DNA from: Ischnura elegans | Taxonomy: Eukaryota; Arthropoda; Insecta; Odonata; Coenagrionidae | Assembly (NCBI RefSeq): GCF_921293095.1 | Contig: NC_060256.1 | Location: forward strand, 90,303,851 to 90,367,850 | DNA: 64,000 bases | Reading direction: 5' to 3' | Shown here: piece after piece, positions 21,880-33,484 of the stretch | Numbering within the stretch: position 1 is the first letter of the stretch | Layout: each line of letters starts with the position of its first letter | Position numbers and translations under genes: made by a program | The notes under the pieces: generated by a model | Database searches by the model: none | Seen by the model: the letters and a program-made list of their open reading frames with translations, nothing else | What the model was told of the DNA's origin: nothing

Positions 21880-23235
21880 TATGATTTCAGGTACAGTTTA
21901 AACTGCCATTCCCTCAGACGAGTCTCCACCATCAAAGGCTTAGGTGTTTTAATGGATCAAAAATGACATTACTGTGAGCATATTACAAAAATTAAAAACA
22001 AAGCTATGCCTCTCCTTGGCCTCCTCTACCGCTTCTCAGAAATTATTATTACACAATGCTGCAAGTAGACGATTGCCTAGTGGCAGCATTGGATGTATAA
22101 ACATGAATAACAAGTTCTAATACAAAGTTTAAATCTAATACAAAGTTTAGAAACCCATGGTAAAAAATAATACATTCATTCTGATCTCATACTACTAAGA
22201 ATTTAACATTGTCCCAATAAACCTATTTCAAACGATCCATTAAATACATTAATTCTAATATAATACAACTAACAAATGAACATTGACCCAATTAACCCAA
22301 TTTCACACTCTCGCTTTTTAACCACTTTGTAATTAACCAATAAGTGGTGAGCACTTCTTCCTAAAAATTTTCGCATTTGCAGGGAAGATCTTAAAAATAA
22401 CTTCAGGTAGGTCGTTCCACTCCTTTATTCCTCTATGAAGGGAGGATTTTTTCAAAAGTCTGTTTTCTGTTTTTTTTTTAAACTTAATTTTGAATTTATT
22501 ATCTTTCCTTCCTATGTAGCAGAGTGAGTCCAGCTCTAGACCTATTTCTTTCCAACCCCGCTCATTTGTAAAGGCTTTGTACCCCCCGCATAGCCTATTT
22601 ATGGCTCTTCTCACTTTTAGGGGCTTCCATCATAAGCAATTGCAGACCCGATAGAATTACGCGCATATTTTCTACTATTGTCATACCCGTTATTATGTTT
22701 TGCTCCCCCATTTGGACCATCTCAGCCCCATCCAATATTTTTGCTCTTAAAAGTGTGACAAATTTTTTCACTTATATAGTTAAGTACAGTGACCCTCATC
22801 TTCGTAATATGCCCTCTGATACTATTTTGCACACTCTCTCGTCATTTAATATTCCAAATTTAATCCTCAAATCTATTTTTAAACTAATACATGGCATTCT
22901 AAAATCTGCCATATACTGTCCCGATCTCGTCTCCAATCTAAATTTTAAAGTTCCATGCAGACCCACTCGAACGCATTCGCTCCTCCATATATTCGCCCAT
23001 TCCCATATTGTCCAAACTGACCAAACGCTCCATCCTCTCTCGCCTCTCTTCTCTCATGAGTTCCCTTCCAGATCACACTGACCCGTTCTCTTTTCCAAAC
23101 CACTCCTTTACAAACCGCGCTCTTTCCTACCTTAATAGAAACTCTTTAAGGTCAATAAGATTACTTTCAATGCATTGTTATTTATTTAAATTTACTATGT
23201 TTAATTGTGCTTGTAATTTTTAAGTTTGTTATACT
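21880..23235 (+). mobile_element. Decayed LINE, C-terminal half, interrupted by another LINE
   Basis: 21,895-22,065 reads SLRRVSTIKGLGVLMDQK, HITKIKNKAMPLLGLLYRFS. 22,640-23,140 resumes with IFSTIVIPVIMFCSPIWT, HLRNMPSDTILHTLSSFNIP and KSIFKLIHGIL, then a frameshift to SSLMSSLPDHTDPFSFPNHS. These are consecutive parts of a LINE ORF2 tail (IKDLGV...H...LG...R / P...Y.SP.W). The AT-rich 3' end follows at 23,150-23,235. Confidence 0.7.
22070..22632 (-). mobile_element. LINE 3' fragment inserted in the plus-strand LINE
   Basis: On the minus strand an open frame (22,614-22,333) has VRRAINRLCGGYKAFTNERG, GLELDSLCYIGRKDN and GIKEWNDLPEVIFKIFPANA. R-W-x-N-L-P ('WNDLP') followed by F+xK is the usual C-terminus of several LINE clades. 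A 250-bp AT-rich 3' UTR ends near 22,070 with a TAATAATAAT-like tail. Exact boundaries and target duplication were not resolved. Confidence 0.68.
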
Positions 23236-24595
23236 GTGCCACTATAAAATGGCAACTATGCTGTGTTCTGATAACTTGATAAATAACTAGATAAATATTA
23301 TAAAACAGGCACAATTATAAAAGATGCTTTCTCTAGCAATATTTCATGTATTAAACGATAAATAATGTCACTTGATCGTTCTTAGGAGCAGACAATGCAA
23401 AAATGTTTCTTATTATTTTTTCTTCAAGTACTGCTAGTGGTTCTAATAGTGACGTATTTTAAACCTGCTGCGGGTAAAGGGATAAATATGAATATACTCC
23501 TAATTGTAATTGTGCCCGCAACAATTCACTGCGTCTTTCAGGGTAATTTATGTGATATAGTTTATTATTTTTATGAATAAAACTTAGTCAAATATCAAGA
23601 AATGATTCGTGTGTTTGAACAGTTCTTTTTTCCCGGAAATTGTGAAAATATAATATATCCTATACACTCATTCCTTTTTTAGTGCAAACAAGGTAATATT
23701 GAAGCCATCTCTTTTCAATAAAATAAAATTTATACTATGTGAAAACCGTTCGTTTTTCTGCTGTTTTCCGAAATTCACTGTTTGTGTAAGTGTTCCTATA
23801 TATTCCCCTTTTAGTTAGAATGTTTTAATATAAATGCATGTCTTTTCTAGTCATTATCGGTGAATAAAGGGTAAAGTATTCAATGGTTCTCTCATTATAT
23901 TAGTAACTTATTAGACTAATAATAACGATATTAATGATAATTATAATAATGCACTCATTATATCAGCGGAATGCAGCCGTATAAAAATGATAGAGGACGC
24001 AACGAAAAAAATTACGGATGTGTTCGTGCATTTGGATAGAGTATATATTTTATATTATTTCACTTGGTGAAAATAGATGCAGCGTTTACGTCATTTATTT
24101 TTTCCGAGGAAAGCAATTTATTATTAAAGGTAAAATATTTCGTAATAGGCATGGAAATCCATATGATAATTATTAACGATTACTATACCTATCGCGACAA
24201 ACGACTTTTTTATTTCAGAAACAAGTGTCATTGGGATCCCTTTTTTCTTTGAGATTTTTAAAAAAGTTCATTTACTTTTGCATAACTTATTTTTCACCAT
24301 AAACTCATTCTCTGTTCACTGGAGCGTTTTAAACATTCTGATGAGATAGAAATTGTTTTATAATTACATTTCTTTTGTAGAATTACCCGACTAATAGTAA
24401 ATGCATGTGGATTTTATTTCACTCCTTTTACCATCTATCAGCGTGATATGTTCTCTTTTCTGAAATGGCAAAGAACTCGAAATAAAAAAAGCGAAAGAAA
24501 TATTCATGTTCGTAAATAAATTTTCGTATTTAAAAAAAATAACATTTAGCATTTTTTCCCCGGACTTGGAGTAAATTTATGCAACTTTCTGTTCT
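23236..24595. other. AT-rich stretch upstream of the CpG island
   Basis: No coding signal; short hydrophobic open frames (for example 23,395-23,580) lack any support. Confidence 0.5.
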
Positions 24596-24599
24596 TTCG

Positions 24600-25230
24600 C
24601 TTTTTCCAGGAAAAGTACCGGCCCTGAGGGTGCGAGGCCCGCCCGCCCGGCTGCTCTGGGCCCTCGGCGGTTCCCTGCATGTCCCCCGCCTATCGGAATA
24701 TTCATTCCTAGGCCATGCGGTACACAACCGCTTCCTCCTCTCACCGCCCCTCCTTCCTTCGTGCATCCCCCACTCCCCTCTTATTGATTCGCCCCTCCCC
24801 TCTCCCGACCGGAGTCGCGAGGCTGGCGGCGCCAAGCGGCGCCCCCGCGAACCCTCCTCCTTCCCCTCCTGACCCCTAACTCATCCTGTACCCTGTTTCC
24901 CTACCTTCCATAAGCCCCACGGCAGTCTGTACGTGCGGTTGTGCTCTGGAAACAGTGGAGGAGTTTATACCCCTTTGGGCGACCAACCCCACCGTGATCT
25001 TCGTGCCATCTTCGGAGTTATAATCCCCGTAATCGTACCCCGCGAACCGTGGTCGGAGAGCCCCAGCCGGACGCTGTGTCAGAGCGATTTTATAGCCTAT
25101 CCTTGAGTGCTGTTCGCCGGTGTGTCGTGCAGCAGCGGTCGGCACCCAGCATGGGGTTCGCTGCGGTGATTTTGGCGGCGAGCGCCGCGCTCCTCGGCGC
25201 CGGACCGGTTGCCGGGGACACGAGGCCGGT
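24600..25230 (+). promoter_or_regulatory. CpG island and probable promoter of the 25.15-kb gene
   Basis: About 630 bp of strongly GC-rich, CpG-dense DNA (CCCGCCCGCCCGG near 24,640; GGCGGCGCCAAGCGGCGCCC near 24,824) in AT-rich surroundings. It ends at the signal-peptide exon. A TATA-like TTTTATAG lies at 25,088-25,095, about 60 bp before the ATG. Open frames on both strands here are by-products of GC richness. The transcription start was not located with certainty. Confidence 0.65.
25151..25228 (+). CDS. First coding exon of a secreted or membrane protein (signal peptide)
   Basis: The ATG (context CCCAGCATGG) opens 26 codons: Met-Gly-Phe-Ala-Ala-Val-Ile-Leu, then an Ala/Leu-rich core (AASAALLGAGPVAG) and DTRP. 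This has the hydrophobic core and small-residue cleavage region (PVAG|DT) of an N-terminal signal peptide. The exon ends at CCG followed by a strong donor GTGAGT (25,229-25,234), in phase 0. It is the first ATG in its frame, and the CpG island ends here, so it is a credible first exon. The frame continues into the intron for a while, as expected by chance. The product cannot be named from 26 residues. Later exons were not identified with confidence; a weak candidate is at 55,287-55,463. Confidence 0.72.
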
Positions 25231-26437
25231 GAGTTGCTTGCATTGTTGTCAAAGTGTCCCTCTCAGCCCCGCGCTATCTCATGTTCATGTTTTTTTTCTC
25301 TGCCTCCTCTCGTTTTTTTATGCTTCCACACTAAAAAAAATTACCACGGAGAGCCGCCCCGGGGAGGAGAATATTTTTTTATTATTTGGAAGCGACACAG
25401 TGCACTCGGGTGAGCCAAGGAAATAATAAACAAACAGGCAAAGTGCTCCCGCTGGCCAGGGTGATTGAGAACGAGGGAATGGACATTTTATCCCGCTGGG
25501 ATTTTCTTTTTATCGACAGCGAGGTTCATGTTGTTGACGTCATGGTCCGGAGTGCCAAGAACACTGCCCTTCGTTTGTTGTCATTTTTTTTTCGGCTGTT
25601 GTTGTTGTGGTGTTTTTCATCAGTCAGCGGTGATGTTCCTCTGGGTTTTGGCTCACCCACTGGGATCTCGGCTGATTGGCGCGGTTTTATCCGCGCACTG
25701 AATTTAAGTGGTGGGTGTTTATGACATCGAAACGCGGAATAAATTCACCGTTTGCTCCCGCTGCGTCGACATTGTTGAAAGTGAATAGCCCTTGTTTTCG
25801 AACATGGAGAATTCTCTTTGTCATTCTCCTGTCAATTGCGATGTAAGGGGGAGTAAAATTAATAAATATCACCACACTGAACACAAAGGTTGAAAGTGCT
25901 GAGTTAACAACAAAAAATAAACTATAAATAAATAATCAGATCTCTTTCCAGACGTTTTTGAGAGAATTAAAAGTATTTTTCCTGTAGGTTATAGGTAACT
26001 GTTGACAATATTTTGAAGTTCATCAAAATATTTACCGCCTATTCTGTTGCATCTGCTATTTTGATCGATGAAATGTATGCCTGGGCGTTAATCCTAGTTA
26101 TTAATAGCGGTCACGACCAGAGGTTAGCGAAGAAATTGGCGACTCTCGTTACAATTGTTGTATTATCTTCTTTGACTACCTAATTCGGCCACAGCTAACC
26201 CCCATAGTGACGCAAGAAGCATGACAAACGTTCAGGTGCAGTTGTGGTTCACAGAATTTTTCCAATTCGTTTCATGATAATATGATTCATGTCCAAACTC
26301 CTCTTTTTTAACGTGTTTGCAGTCGATTTTAAGAGATTTTTTTCGGGATTATTTTCGGGACGAGGAAATTATTTGAGAATTGTGGAATTAATTTGCCACT
26401 GCCTTAATTACCATGGATGACAGTTTTTAACATTTAT
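25229..26437 (+). other. Start of the putative first intron
   Basis: It begins GTGAGT. GC content falls steadily to about 25,700. Open frames at 25,386-25,724 are not supported by motifs. Confidence 0.5.
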
Positions 26438-26441
26438 TTAA

Positions 26442-26663
26442 CCCTTTCTAACCCAGAGCTGTTTCTGGGAGGAATCAAATTTCAAGATTTTTCATTTTGA
26501 AAACTTGAAAATTTTACACTAAGTGATTATTATCGTGGCAGCTAAATATTTCGCCATTACAATTTACACTACAAAATAATGCATGGTTTAGATATCTCCT
26601 AAATAGAGCTGAGAGTTTAAACATTTTTGATGTTGCTTAGAAGCAATATTGGGTTATAAAGGG
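26442..26663 (+). mobile_element. TTAA-flanked MITE, piggyBac type
   Basis: 222 bp with ends CCCTTTCTAACCCA and, on the minus strand, CCCTTTATAACCCA. It is flanked by TTAA at 26,438-26,441 and 26,664-26,667. TTAA duplication with CCC...GGG ends is the piggyBac signature. It is non-coding. Confidence 0.82.
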
Positions 26664-26667
26664 TTAA

Positions 26668-28955
26668 GGTTGCGGTAAGGTAAGTTCGTATCACTCGCTA
26701 AATTGATATTTTTAAAGCGTTCGCGAACCACATTGTGTGCGCCAAACCCTCTTTATTGCCCTGGAGGTACAAATTCATGTAGGTGTTGGTTGTCACCCGG
26801 GGGAACAGCGTGGATAATATTCTGGGAAGAGGGGAGACCCTATTTTTTTCGTCTTTCTATTATTTTCTTATTTACAAAGCATGCCAACCTGGCATCATTT
26901 GTTTAAGATAATTATAGACTTGCGAGCTTCCAGGCTGCGTTGACGTGTGTTCCAAAATATATTATTCGGAGTATCAGCATTCAAATCTGTGTTTCTTGGT
27001 GATATCAGCGAGGTAAACCTTTTGCAAGGTCGAATACTATTTACTACAATCATATACAATCTATAGGACTATTTTTACAACTTTACCTGACACTATTAGT
27101 TTTCGGGGATAATCGTAAATTTAAGATATTGAGACACATTATTCAAGTCATCGTTATTTTATGTTAAAAAAGTGGACAATTTATCGGAGGGTAAAGGACA
27201 TTTTAAAATTATTTATCCCGCTCTTATTTGTACAAAATTTGGCAATCAGGGATCATTCATTTAAATTAATCAGAGGTTTATGTGCGCGTAAGATTCATTA
27301 TTCTTTTTTAAATAATGCGTTTTAATATCCCGGGATTATAGCCTTCCATTCATTTAGCTTCTATGTTCTTCCTTATTTCGGAAACACATATTCAGGTTTA
27401 CATTAAAAGGCTCTTTCTGCAAAATATACGCGTTACACTTCTCTCCTGCAATGCTGCGCAAGTACAAACATTTTGAAGTCTCCTTGTTTCAGGAGAACTA
27501 CGAAGAAAATTGTGGGAAAAGGTTTGCACCTTTCTTTTTCATTATTTTCGCTGCTTCTTTGCGCAGCGGAGATTCTGCGATAAAACTTTGGATCCCTCCG
27601 GGCCGCAAAGCTATATGTAGCTGAAATCGTGGGGCTTTTTTTTTGGGAATTATTTTTCTTTTCCGTCCAGAGGGGCTTTTAAGCGTGGAGAGATGGAAAT
27701 TTATCGCAAGCCGATTGCCCGCATGTATCTCTTTCTTTTAGGATTCGGAGGAATTTTTATCTTTTGTTTCTCATTTAGACCACGTATACTCGCACGCAAG
27801 ATCATGCGAGCTATCTTCAAAATCTGTGACGTGAGTTGTGTTAGCAAAAGCATACAAAACGCAAATCTATTTTACTATTATAAAATATTCTATTACTCGT
27901 TTCTGCAATAGATACGGGTGGTGTGATCTATGATGAAGCTCTCTTCACTTAAGTTACCTCGTAGAATTGGCCAAATAACGGACTACTGTGAATATGCTAA
28001 AATTCTCTTAGGATTATTTATCTGTCATATACGACTTATTGCGGAAGGAGTATTTAGAGTAGAGCTGAGACAAAATGGAGCAATAATAAGAATTTGTAAT
28101 ACTCTATAGAAATTAAGAGAAGAATAGAAGTTCACTTTTTCTTCACAGGCTTAAAACTTTGAAATTTCTCGGCGTTTTCAATCAGATTAGGTTTTCTATT
28201 GACGATAAAGTTTTCACACGTGAGCCGCTCATCGAAAAGTTGGCTATTTGTTTTTAAATATTAAAATACTCACTACTTGTTTAATGTCTACATCATCGTC
28301 GTTACTCAAATATCCTGGGATAAAGCTTTTCATTAATTTGCTTCTGTACACTTCTCCTTCAATGATTGTCTTCATGTGGTCTTCATTTATCAATACTTGG
28401 CCTTAACGGTTGTGCACTCTTCTCTTCACGGTTTTTCCGTTGACTTTACTTTTCTCCTACTATTTTTAGGACGTACTTAACTCACCTGTCGAACTATATG
28501 GCGTTTTTACCATGCCTTTCAGACCATATAATATGAATACTAAAAGAATCAAGAGTAGCAACAAATTTAAGATTAACCGGAAATTAATGAATAGATAATA
28601 GGTAATGCATTACAATTTAGAGTAAAAAAGAGATTCCTGTACTGTAGAGGATGCTTAACCGTATCAATCTCTTGGCTGTTTTTTTCGTTCTGAATTTAAA
28701 AATAATCATATCAGACTTTAATTATGTATGCTACTATATCCAATGTGTGTGAGTTCAACAAAGTAAAAATGCACGCTATGAACTGTGCGTATTTAATTAT
28801 CAACACATTCTCGACCATCTCTATCCATGTTCGAATTGTTTTGTCTTCAAAGTTGGAAAGCCTTCAATTGTTTTTATCTATTCCTTCCTCGTCTTCAGCT
28901 TAAGCAAAGAGGACCATTTTAAGTTTTCGCTGACCATTTTTTCGTCTTCCTCTGC
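26668..28955. other. Intronic or intergenic stretch with no recognised feature
   Basis: No motif-bearing open frame, no inverted termini and no repeat matched within the window. Confidence 0.5.
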
Positions 28956-28959
28956 TTCC

Positions 28960-29166
28960 ATGACTACGCTCGGTTATTTGGGTATTCGCCACTGGTCCGC
29001 TCCAAGGGATGAGCGCTTACCCGGGAGGAGGACGACGACAATCGTCTCCCATGGTGCTGGCCCTTGCCCGCATCATCATGTCCCCGAGGCCTCCCCTTCA
29101 ACACCGCCCAACCCTTACGCTCCTCTGGGACATCTCTCTGCTACTCCCCCACGCTACTACCCATGA
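28960..29166 (+). other. GC-rich 68-codon open frame, unassigned
   Basis: The frame starts at ATG and ends in a Pro-rich stretch (ASPSTPPNPYAPLGHL, PPRYYP, stop). It is clearly richer in GC than its flanks, with codon usage unlike chance AT-rich frames. No acceptor AG lies immediately upstream, although a pyrimidine-rich tract does. It may be a fragment of a processed or captured coding sequence, an exon of an overlapping gene, or coincidence. Confidence 0.25.
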
Positions 29167-29457
29167 GGACTTATGATATAAGCGGTTTTTTGGTTATGCT
29201 CACATTTGTGTAAAGCTCCTGGCAATGCTGCGTTAATGATATCCCTGGGTAGTAGCCTAAAAATTGTACCTACTTCCTAAAGTTATCTTTATGGATATTC
29301 AATTCATTTTAACATAGTCTTTTATAGGCATGGTTTAAATCACCGGATGAATCAGTGATGAACACGTATCTGCTCTTTTAAAATTACTAAATACGTTAAT
29401 TATGATTAAAAGGGATCCTAAGAAGTATCAAATTCAGAAATATTACGTCTGATCGTC

Positions 29458-29528
29458 GTTGATAATAATTGGCTTGGTCGTACGTTGATAATAATTGGCT
29501 TGGTCGTACGTTGATAATAATTGGCTTG
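29458..29528 (+). repeat. 26-bp tandem repeat, 2.7 copies
   Basis: The unit GTTGATAATAATTGGCTTGG plus TCGTAC occurs at 29,458, 29,484 and (partial) 29,510 with no differences between units, so it arose recently. Confidence 0.9.
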
Positions 29529-29778
29529 ATGTAATAGATTGTCAATATTTTCTCGTAGCATCATAGTTCTAAAAATATATATATAAAATCATGACCATAT
29601 TGGTTAAGCTGTGTATATTTTTTTTTCGATTAAAACTTAGAAATTACTGGTCTCGCTAATGAAATTCAACAGTTGTTTTTCCTCAAATTCAAGTAAAATA
29701 TTCACATTTAACTGTGTAGGTTTATAGAGACTGTAGGTGAAATTATTGATCGAGTATAGTATAGCTTATATAAATATG

Positions 29779-30033
29779 GTATGGTATTTGGAGGAGGTGA
29801 CCGACAGCTGAGGTCATTTGCGCCATGAGGGAAGGATGGGTAAGGGAGGATGGAGAGAAACCCGGCGTCGGCATTAGCCTGATATTAACGGAAAGCGCCA
29901 AGGGGACCACGGTTTACGTCCCATCCGACGGACGGAGTGTTGCGCTTGAAATGTCCTCCACACAACATTCAAGCAGGGATCGGGCAGTCTCTGAAAATTC
30001 TCTGCCTCCGCCGGGATTTGAACCCGAGCCCAG
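29779..30033 (-). mobile_element. tRNA-derived SINE (family 1) lacking its 5' end
   Basis: On the minus strand it runs from the B box (GGGTTCAAATCCC) through the body to a tail ending in AAATACCATACCAT. The A box is missing: the sequence switches to a second SINE-bearing repeat at 30,034. Confidence 0.85.
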
Positions 30034-30034
30034 A

Positions 30035-30542
30035 AATGGTATTTGGAAGAGGCGAACCACAGTTGAGGTCATTTGCGCCATGAGGGACGGGTATGGAAGG
30101 AAAGGTGCGGAGAAGAGGCGTCAGCATTAGCTTTCTCCTATCGCAAGGCGCCAAGAGGTCCACGGATTAACGTCCCATCCGACGGACGGAGTGATGCGCT
30201 TGAAATGTCCTCCACACAGCATTTAACCTGGGATCGGTCAATCTATGAAAATTCTCTGCCACCGCCGGGATTCGAAGCCGAGCCCACTAGGCGGGAGGTC
30301 AACACTCTAGCCACCACACCAACCCGATCCCCGGTTATGGAAATAATTTTGTACACTTTAGCAGTATGTTCTTCACATATGATGTTTACTAAGGCATGAA
30401 TCGTTGGCACTATAGCGTCGAACATATCAGAATCGTGGAGAGGCCGCGAGACAAACGATAGTTGATGACTTTCAGACTAACTTCTGAGTGAATCTGTACG
30501 TCGCAAAGTGTAACTTACCAAGTTCCTTACAGGCTGGTTTCA
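30035..30542 (-). repeat. About 500-bp composite repeat containing a SINE (copy 2)
   Basis: It matches 14,212-14,716 from AGAAATGGTATTT to TTACAGGCTGGTTTCA. The SINE part is 30,045-30,343. Confidence 0.82.
30045..30343 (-). mobile_element. tRNA-derived SINE (family 1), full head
   Basis: It has A box TGGCTAGAGTGTTGA and a B box with a CpG-type change (GGCTTCGAATCCC), with the same body and 3' end as the other copies. Confidence 0.87.
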
Positions 30543-30906
30543 ATTCAATGGTTTCGGATTTTCCAGTGGTAGAAACTTTTTGCCCATTGAGCGAAATTTG
30601 TATCCTTATTTCGTATAAGGTCATGCATAGAGTAACCCAACAATATTAAATGTTACCCTTTAGTCTACAGTTGCTTACGTTCTATAAGTAAGCGTTCGAA
30701 TTTTAATTTTAACCAATATAGTAATTGAATTAAATTACCTGTGCGTAAATTAATATTTATAAGTGCTTTTATAACCCTACTGCCAGGTATTTTCTCTGCA
30801 TAGGATGGGTCGTCAACGTCATTTAACTGTTGTGGATTATTCACGTTCGAATTTTCTTCGTGAATATCACTAATGCTATATCTTTACATTCCATACTTTT
30901 CATTCC

Positions 30907-31000
30907 TTAACACTTGTTAGATGTTTAGGGTGCCGATATATTGGCCTTCGGTTTTCGCCTCAAAACACTGAGGGTGCCGAAATATCGGCCCCGTGTTTGA
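30907..31000 (+). mobile_element. Possible piggyBac-type terminus (one end only)
   Basis: TTAACACTTG begins at 30,907. Two near-palindromes follow, GGGTGCCGATATATTGGC and GGGTGCCGAAATATCGGC. The layout resembles the ends of the 31.9-34.2 kb piggyBac (TTAACACG plus subterminal palindromes). No matching right end was found. Confidence 0.4.
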
Positions 31001-31723
31001 CCACAGGAAAATTAAAAAAAAAAGTTATTATACATTGAGTTAGTTTCCCTTTATACTGGAGGTTACATGAATGTTCATCACTCCTGATGAAATGGTATTT
31101 CTTCCACTGTGTTCGTTTTTCTGTATAAACAAATGAATTTTTTTGCATAGATATTTGTTTATATAACGCCAGACGCGTTCTTGCGTACGGCTTGAGTTTT
31201 CTAGGAGTAAAAACTGCAATTGCTGTAGGAGCGAAAGGGGTAATTGCAACGATACACCCGATATTCTGTCGTAAAACTACGTCATTTATCCGACAAATAT
31301 ATTTACTTTGGTGAATGTGCGAAAAGCTCTAAAAATGCAAAAGGAAAGAAGATAAGAGCTGCAAAACAATTTTATCATAATGGTATACCGAATAGTCTCT
31401 AATCAATGTATATAAAAACGTTTTGGCCCTTTAACTACTCAGTATAATAAAAAAATAAATAAAAAACTCAAAGTTGAATGGAAATAAAATTTATACCTCC
31501 CTTCGTGTATTTTGGAGCTCCAAATATCGAAGACCTTGAGCTAAAACATTTTTTCCGGATTCTTCTGCGCTAATTACTATGCAAATAGAATTCCGTGGTG
31601 CTAGATTGATTTTAGTTCATCGTGCAGATATGAGATTAAACTCCAGTAAAGATGAATCGAGTTTTCCTTGTGGAGTTACTAGAATTAATAGAATGAATTA
31701 TATAAGCTCGCTAACTAAGCTAG

Positions 31724-31909
31724 CTACTAATTTTATTTTTAATATTTGAGAGCAATACGGTAGGGAAGAGTCTGTAATGAACCTTTTCTATTCAAACAAA
31801 TGAAAACATCTAAATACAAGGAAGAGTAAAATGGGTCGACACGAATTTATACCGTCGAATAGTAGAGCCCTAAAGGATTAAAAGCAATCATTTCTCAGGC
31901 TGCTCCCAG
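31724..31909 (+). repeat. Left arm of a long inverted repeat
   Basis: 186 bp that recur as reverse complement at 35,586-35,772. Shared blocks include TACCGTCGAATAGTAGAGCC and AAAGCAATCATTTCTCAGGC. Confidence 0.88.
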
Positions 31910-32665
31910 ATCACTTCTTGAATACTCCATGGAAAGCTACCTTAACACGTTCGCTGCCGGGCCCGAATTCTACTGTCATTCCGCGTGTGCCAGGCGAATA
32001 TTTTCGAACCTATTACCAAACGGCAATAATGATATTGAGCCTATCTCCGGGTTTTACTAATATTTCTCGGTATATTTACACTCATTACGTGATGCGCTAT
32101 CGCTTGTAACTTAAGTCATGTGCGACGCCATAGGGCGTCTCCCCACTTTTGACAATGCCTAAAATTTGACGAGACACCATTTGGCGGCTCAGGCAATTGG
32201 ATCTGCGTTCCAACTTTTTAGTGTACACTGAAAAGCTATGATTGAAAATAATGTCAAAACAAATTTTAATTGTTGATTATGCTTTTAATAATATTTGCTA
32301 CCGTATCCGGAGATGATTAGTGCAATGATTTAAATTTGGGAGACTTAGGTACGGCTGATCCGGACAGATCATAAATTTTGTAGAAACACGTTTGGCTTTA
32401 GTGAGGGCAACTTTGCGGTTCATTGTCTGCAAGAATTCTTTGTAACATCCGCGACAGACAACACGGGCTTTTCTAAAATGAAGATACAGCGCTAAAAATA
32501 GTGCAAAAAATACTGATACTAATTTTATGTGATGATAATTTTATCCTCTAAATTACCAGACTTCGAAGACTTCCTTCAGTGTTATTTGTATTTACCAGGT
32601 AGTGCATCGATTTTTTAGACCCTATCAACGGAATCCCGAAGAATATGCATCCATTCTTCTATAAT

Positions 32666-33140
32666 TTATCGTCTTAACTGCAGGAGAGAGATCATGTGGG
32701 CACCTGGATTCTGTGTTTCATTCCACAGTATTAAAGCATTAACAATGCAGGTCCCAAAAAGAGCATCATCGGCCACCTTGTGGTACCACCTTACTATTTT
32801 TCGATGGGTGCAGTGATACAACGTAAGGGTATCAGCAAGGTCAATTCCTCCCTTTATTTTATTGTATGTACTCAATCACCATCTTTGGCTTAGTAACCAC
32901 TTCCCCTCTTCGATTTCTTTCCCCGTTGGGATTATCTCCTATCTGATGGTGGTGGAGATCATGAATACGTCGCGCTGATCTTTCCATTTCTTTACCGTTG
33001 CTCCACAAGTTTTTCATAGCACTGAAATGCCTTTCTTTAATTTAGCAGTCGTTATTTCTCTCAACAGCCCTTTCCTATTGTTCCTAATGATTCCCACAAA
33101 ATGAGACTTATCTCCCAAGATTTCTTTCTATAAGCGCGGG
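32666..33140 (-). pseudogene. piggyBac transposase, C-terminal catalytic part (broken)
   Basis: The minus strand reads FVGIIRNNRKGLLREITTAK, LKKGISVL, a stop, VKKWKDQRDVFMIST, a frameshift, then YNKIKGGIDLADTLTLYHC, HRKIVRWYHKVADDAL and IVNALILWNE. This is the DDE_Tnp_1_7 (piggyBac) order: NRKG, KLKKG, W-x-D-x-R-x-V-x-x-IST, YNxxKGG(V/I)DxxD, R+xxRW. The Asp of the GGID block, the third catalytic acidic residue, is still present. The Cys-rich tail typical of piggyBac was not seen. Confidence 0.85.
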
Positions 33141-33484
33141 ATGAATCACCTCACTAGAAGTATCTAAACATTACAGCAGGAGCAGGGGTGCCGACTTAAA
33201 AAATATTGGTAGGGCCCAAACTGGGGACCTTGTCTCTGTAAATTTTATAAGTAGTGAATTTTAAGTTTTTTAAGCATTTTAGAAGAGTCATATGATCGAC
33301 GTTAGAATCCTGATCACTGGAATCTCGATATCTGGACACTCCGGGGAAAATTGACAAGCATGACACATTTTTTCCTCACATCTGTAACGAATTTTAGGGT
33401 GGACTCGGGCCCCCTCAGGCCCCGTGGAGTCGGTGCCACGGAGAAGGAGTTATTAGAATGTGAATAAAAAATTGAAATAAGCAA

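Noticed and set aside
22695..23081. 128-codon open frame as a stand-alone gene
   Set aside because: It is the tail of a LINE ORF2 (CSPIWT block and following helices) and continues in another frame after a shift.
24530..25145. Open frames on both strands in the CpG island
   Set aside because: GC-rich DNA lacks stop codons by composition. Only the signal-peptide frame at 25,151 has start context, protein logic and a donor site.
25386..25724. Open frames just inside the putative intron
   Set aside because: No motifs, no acceptor upstream, and they lie after a strong splice donor.
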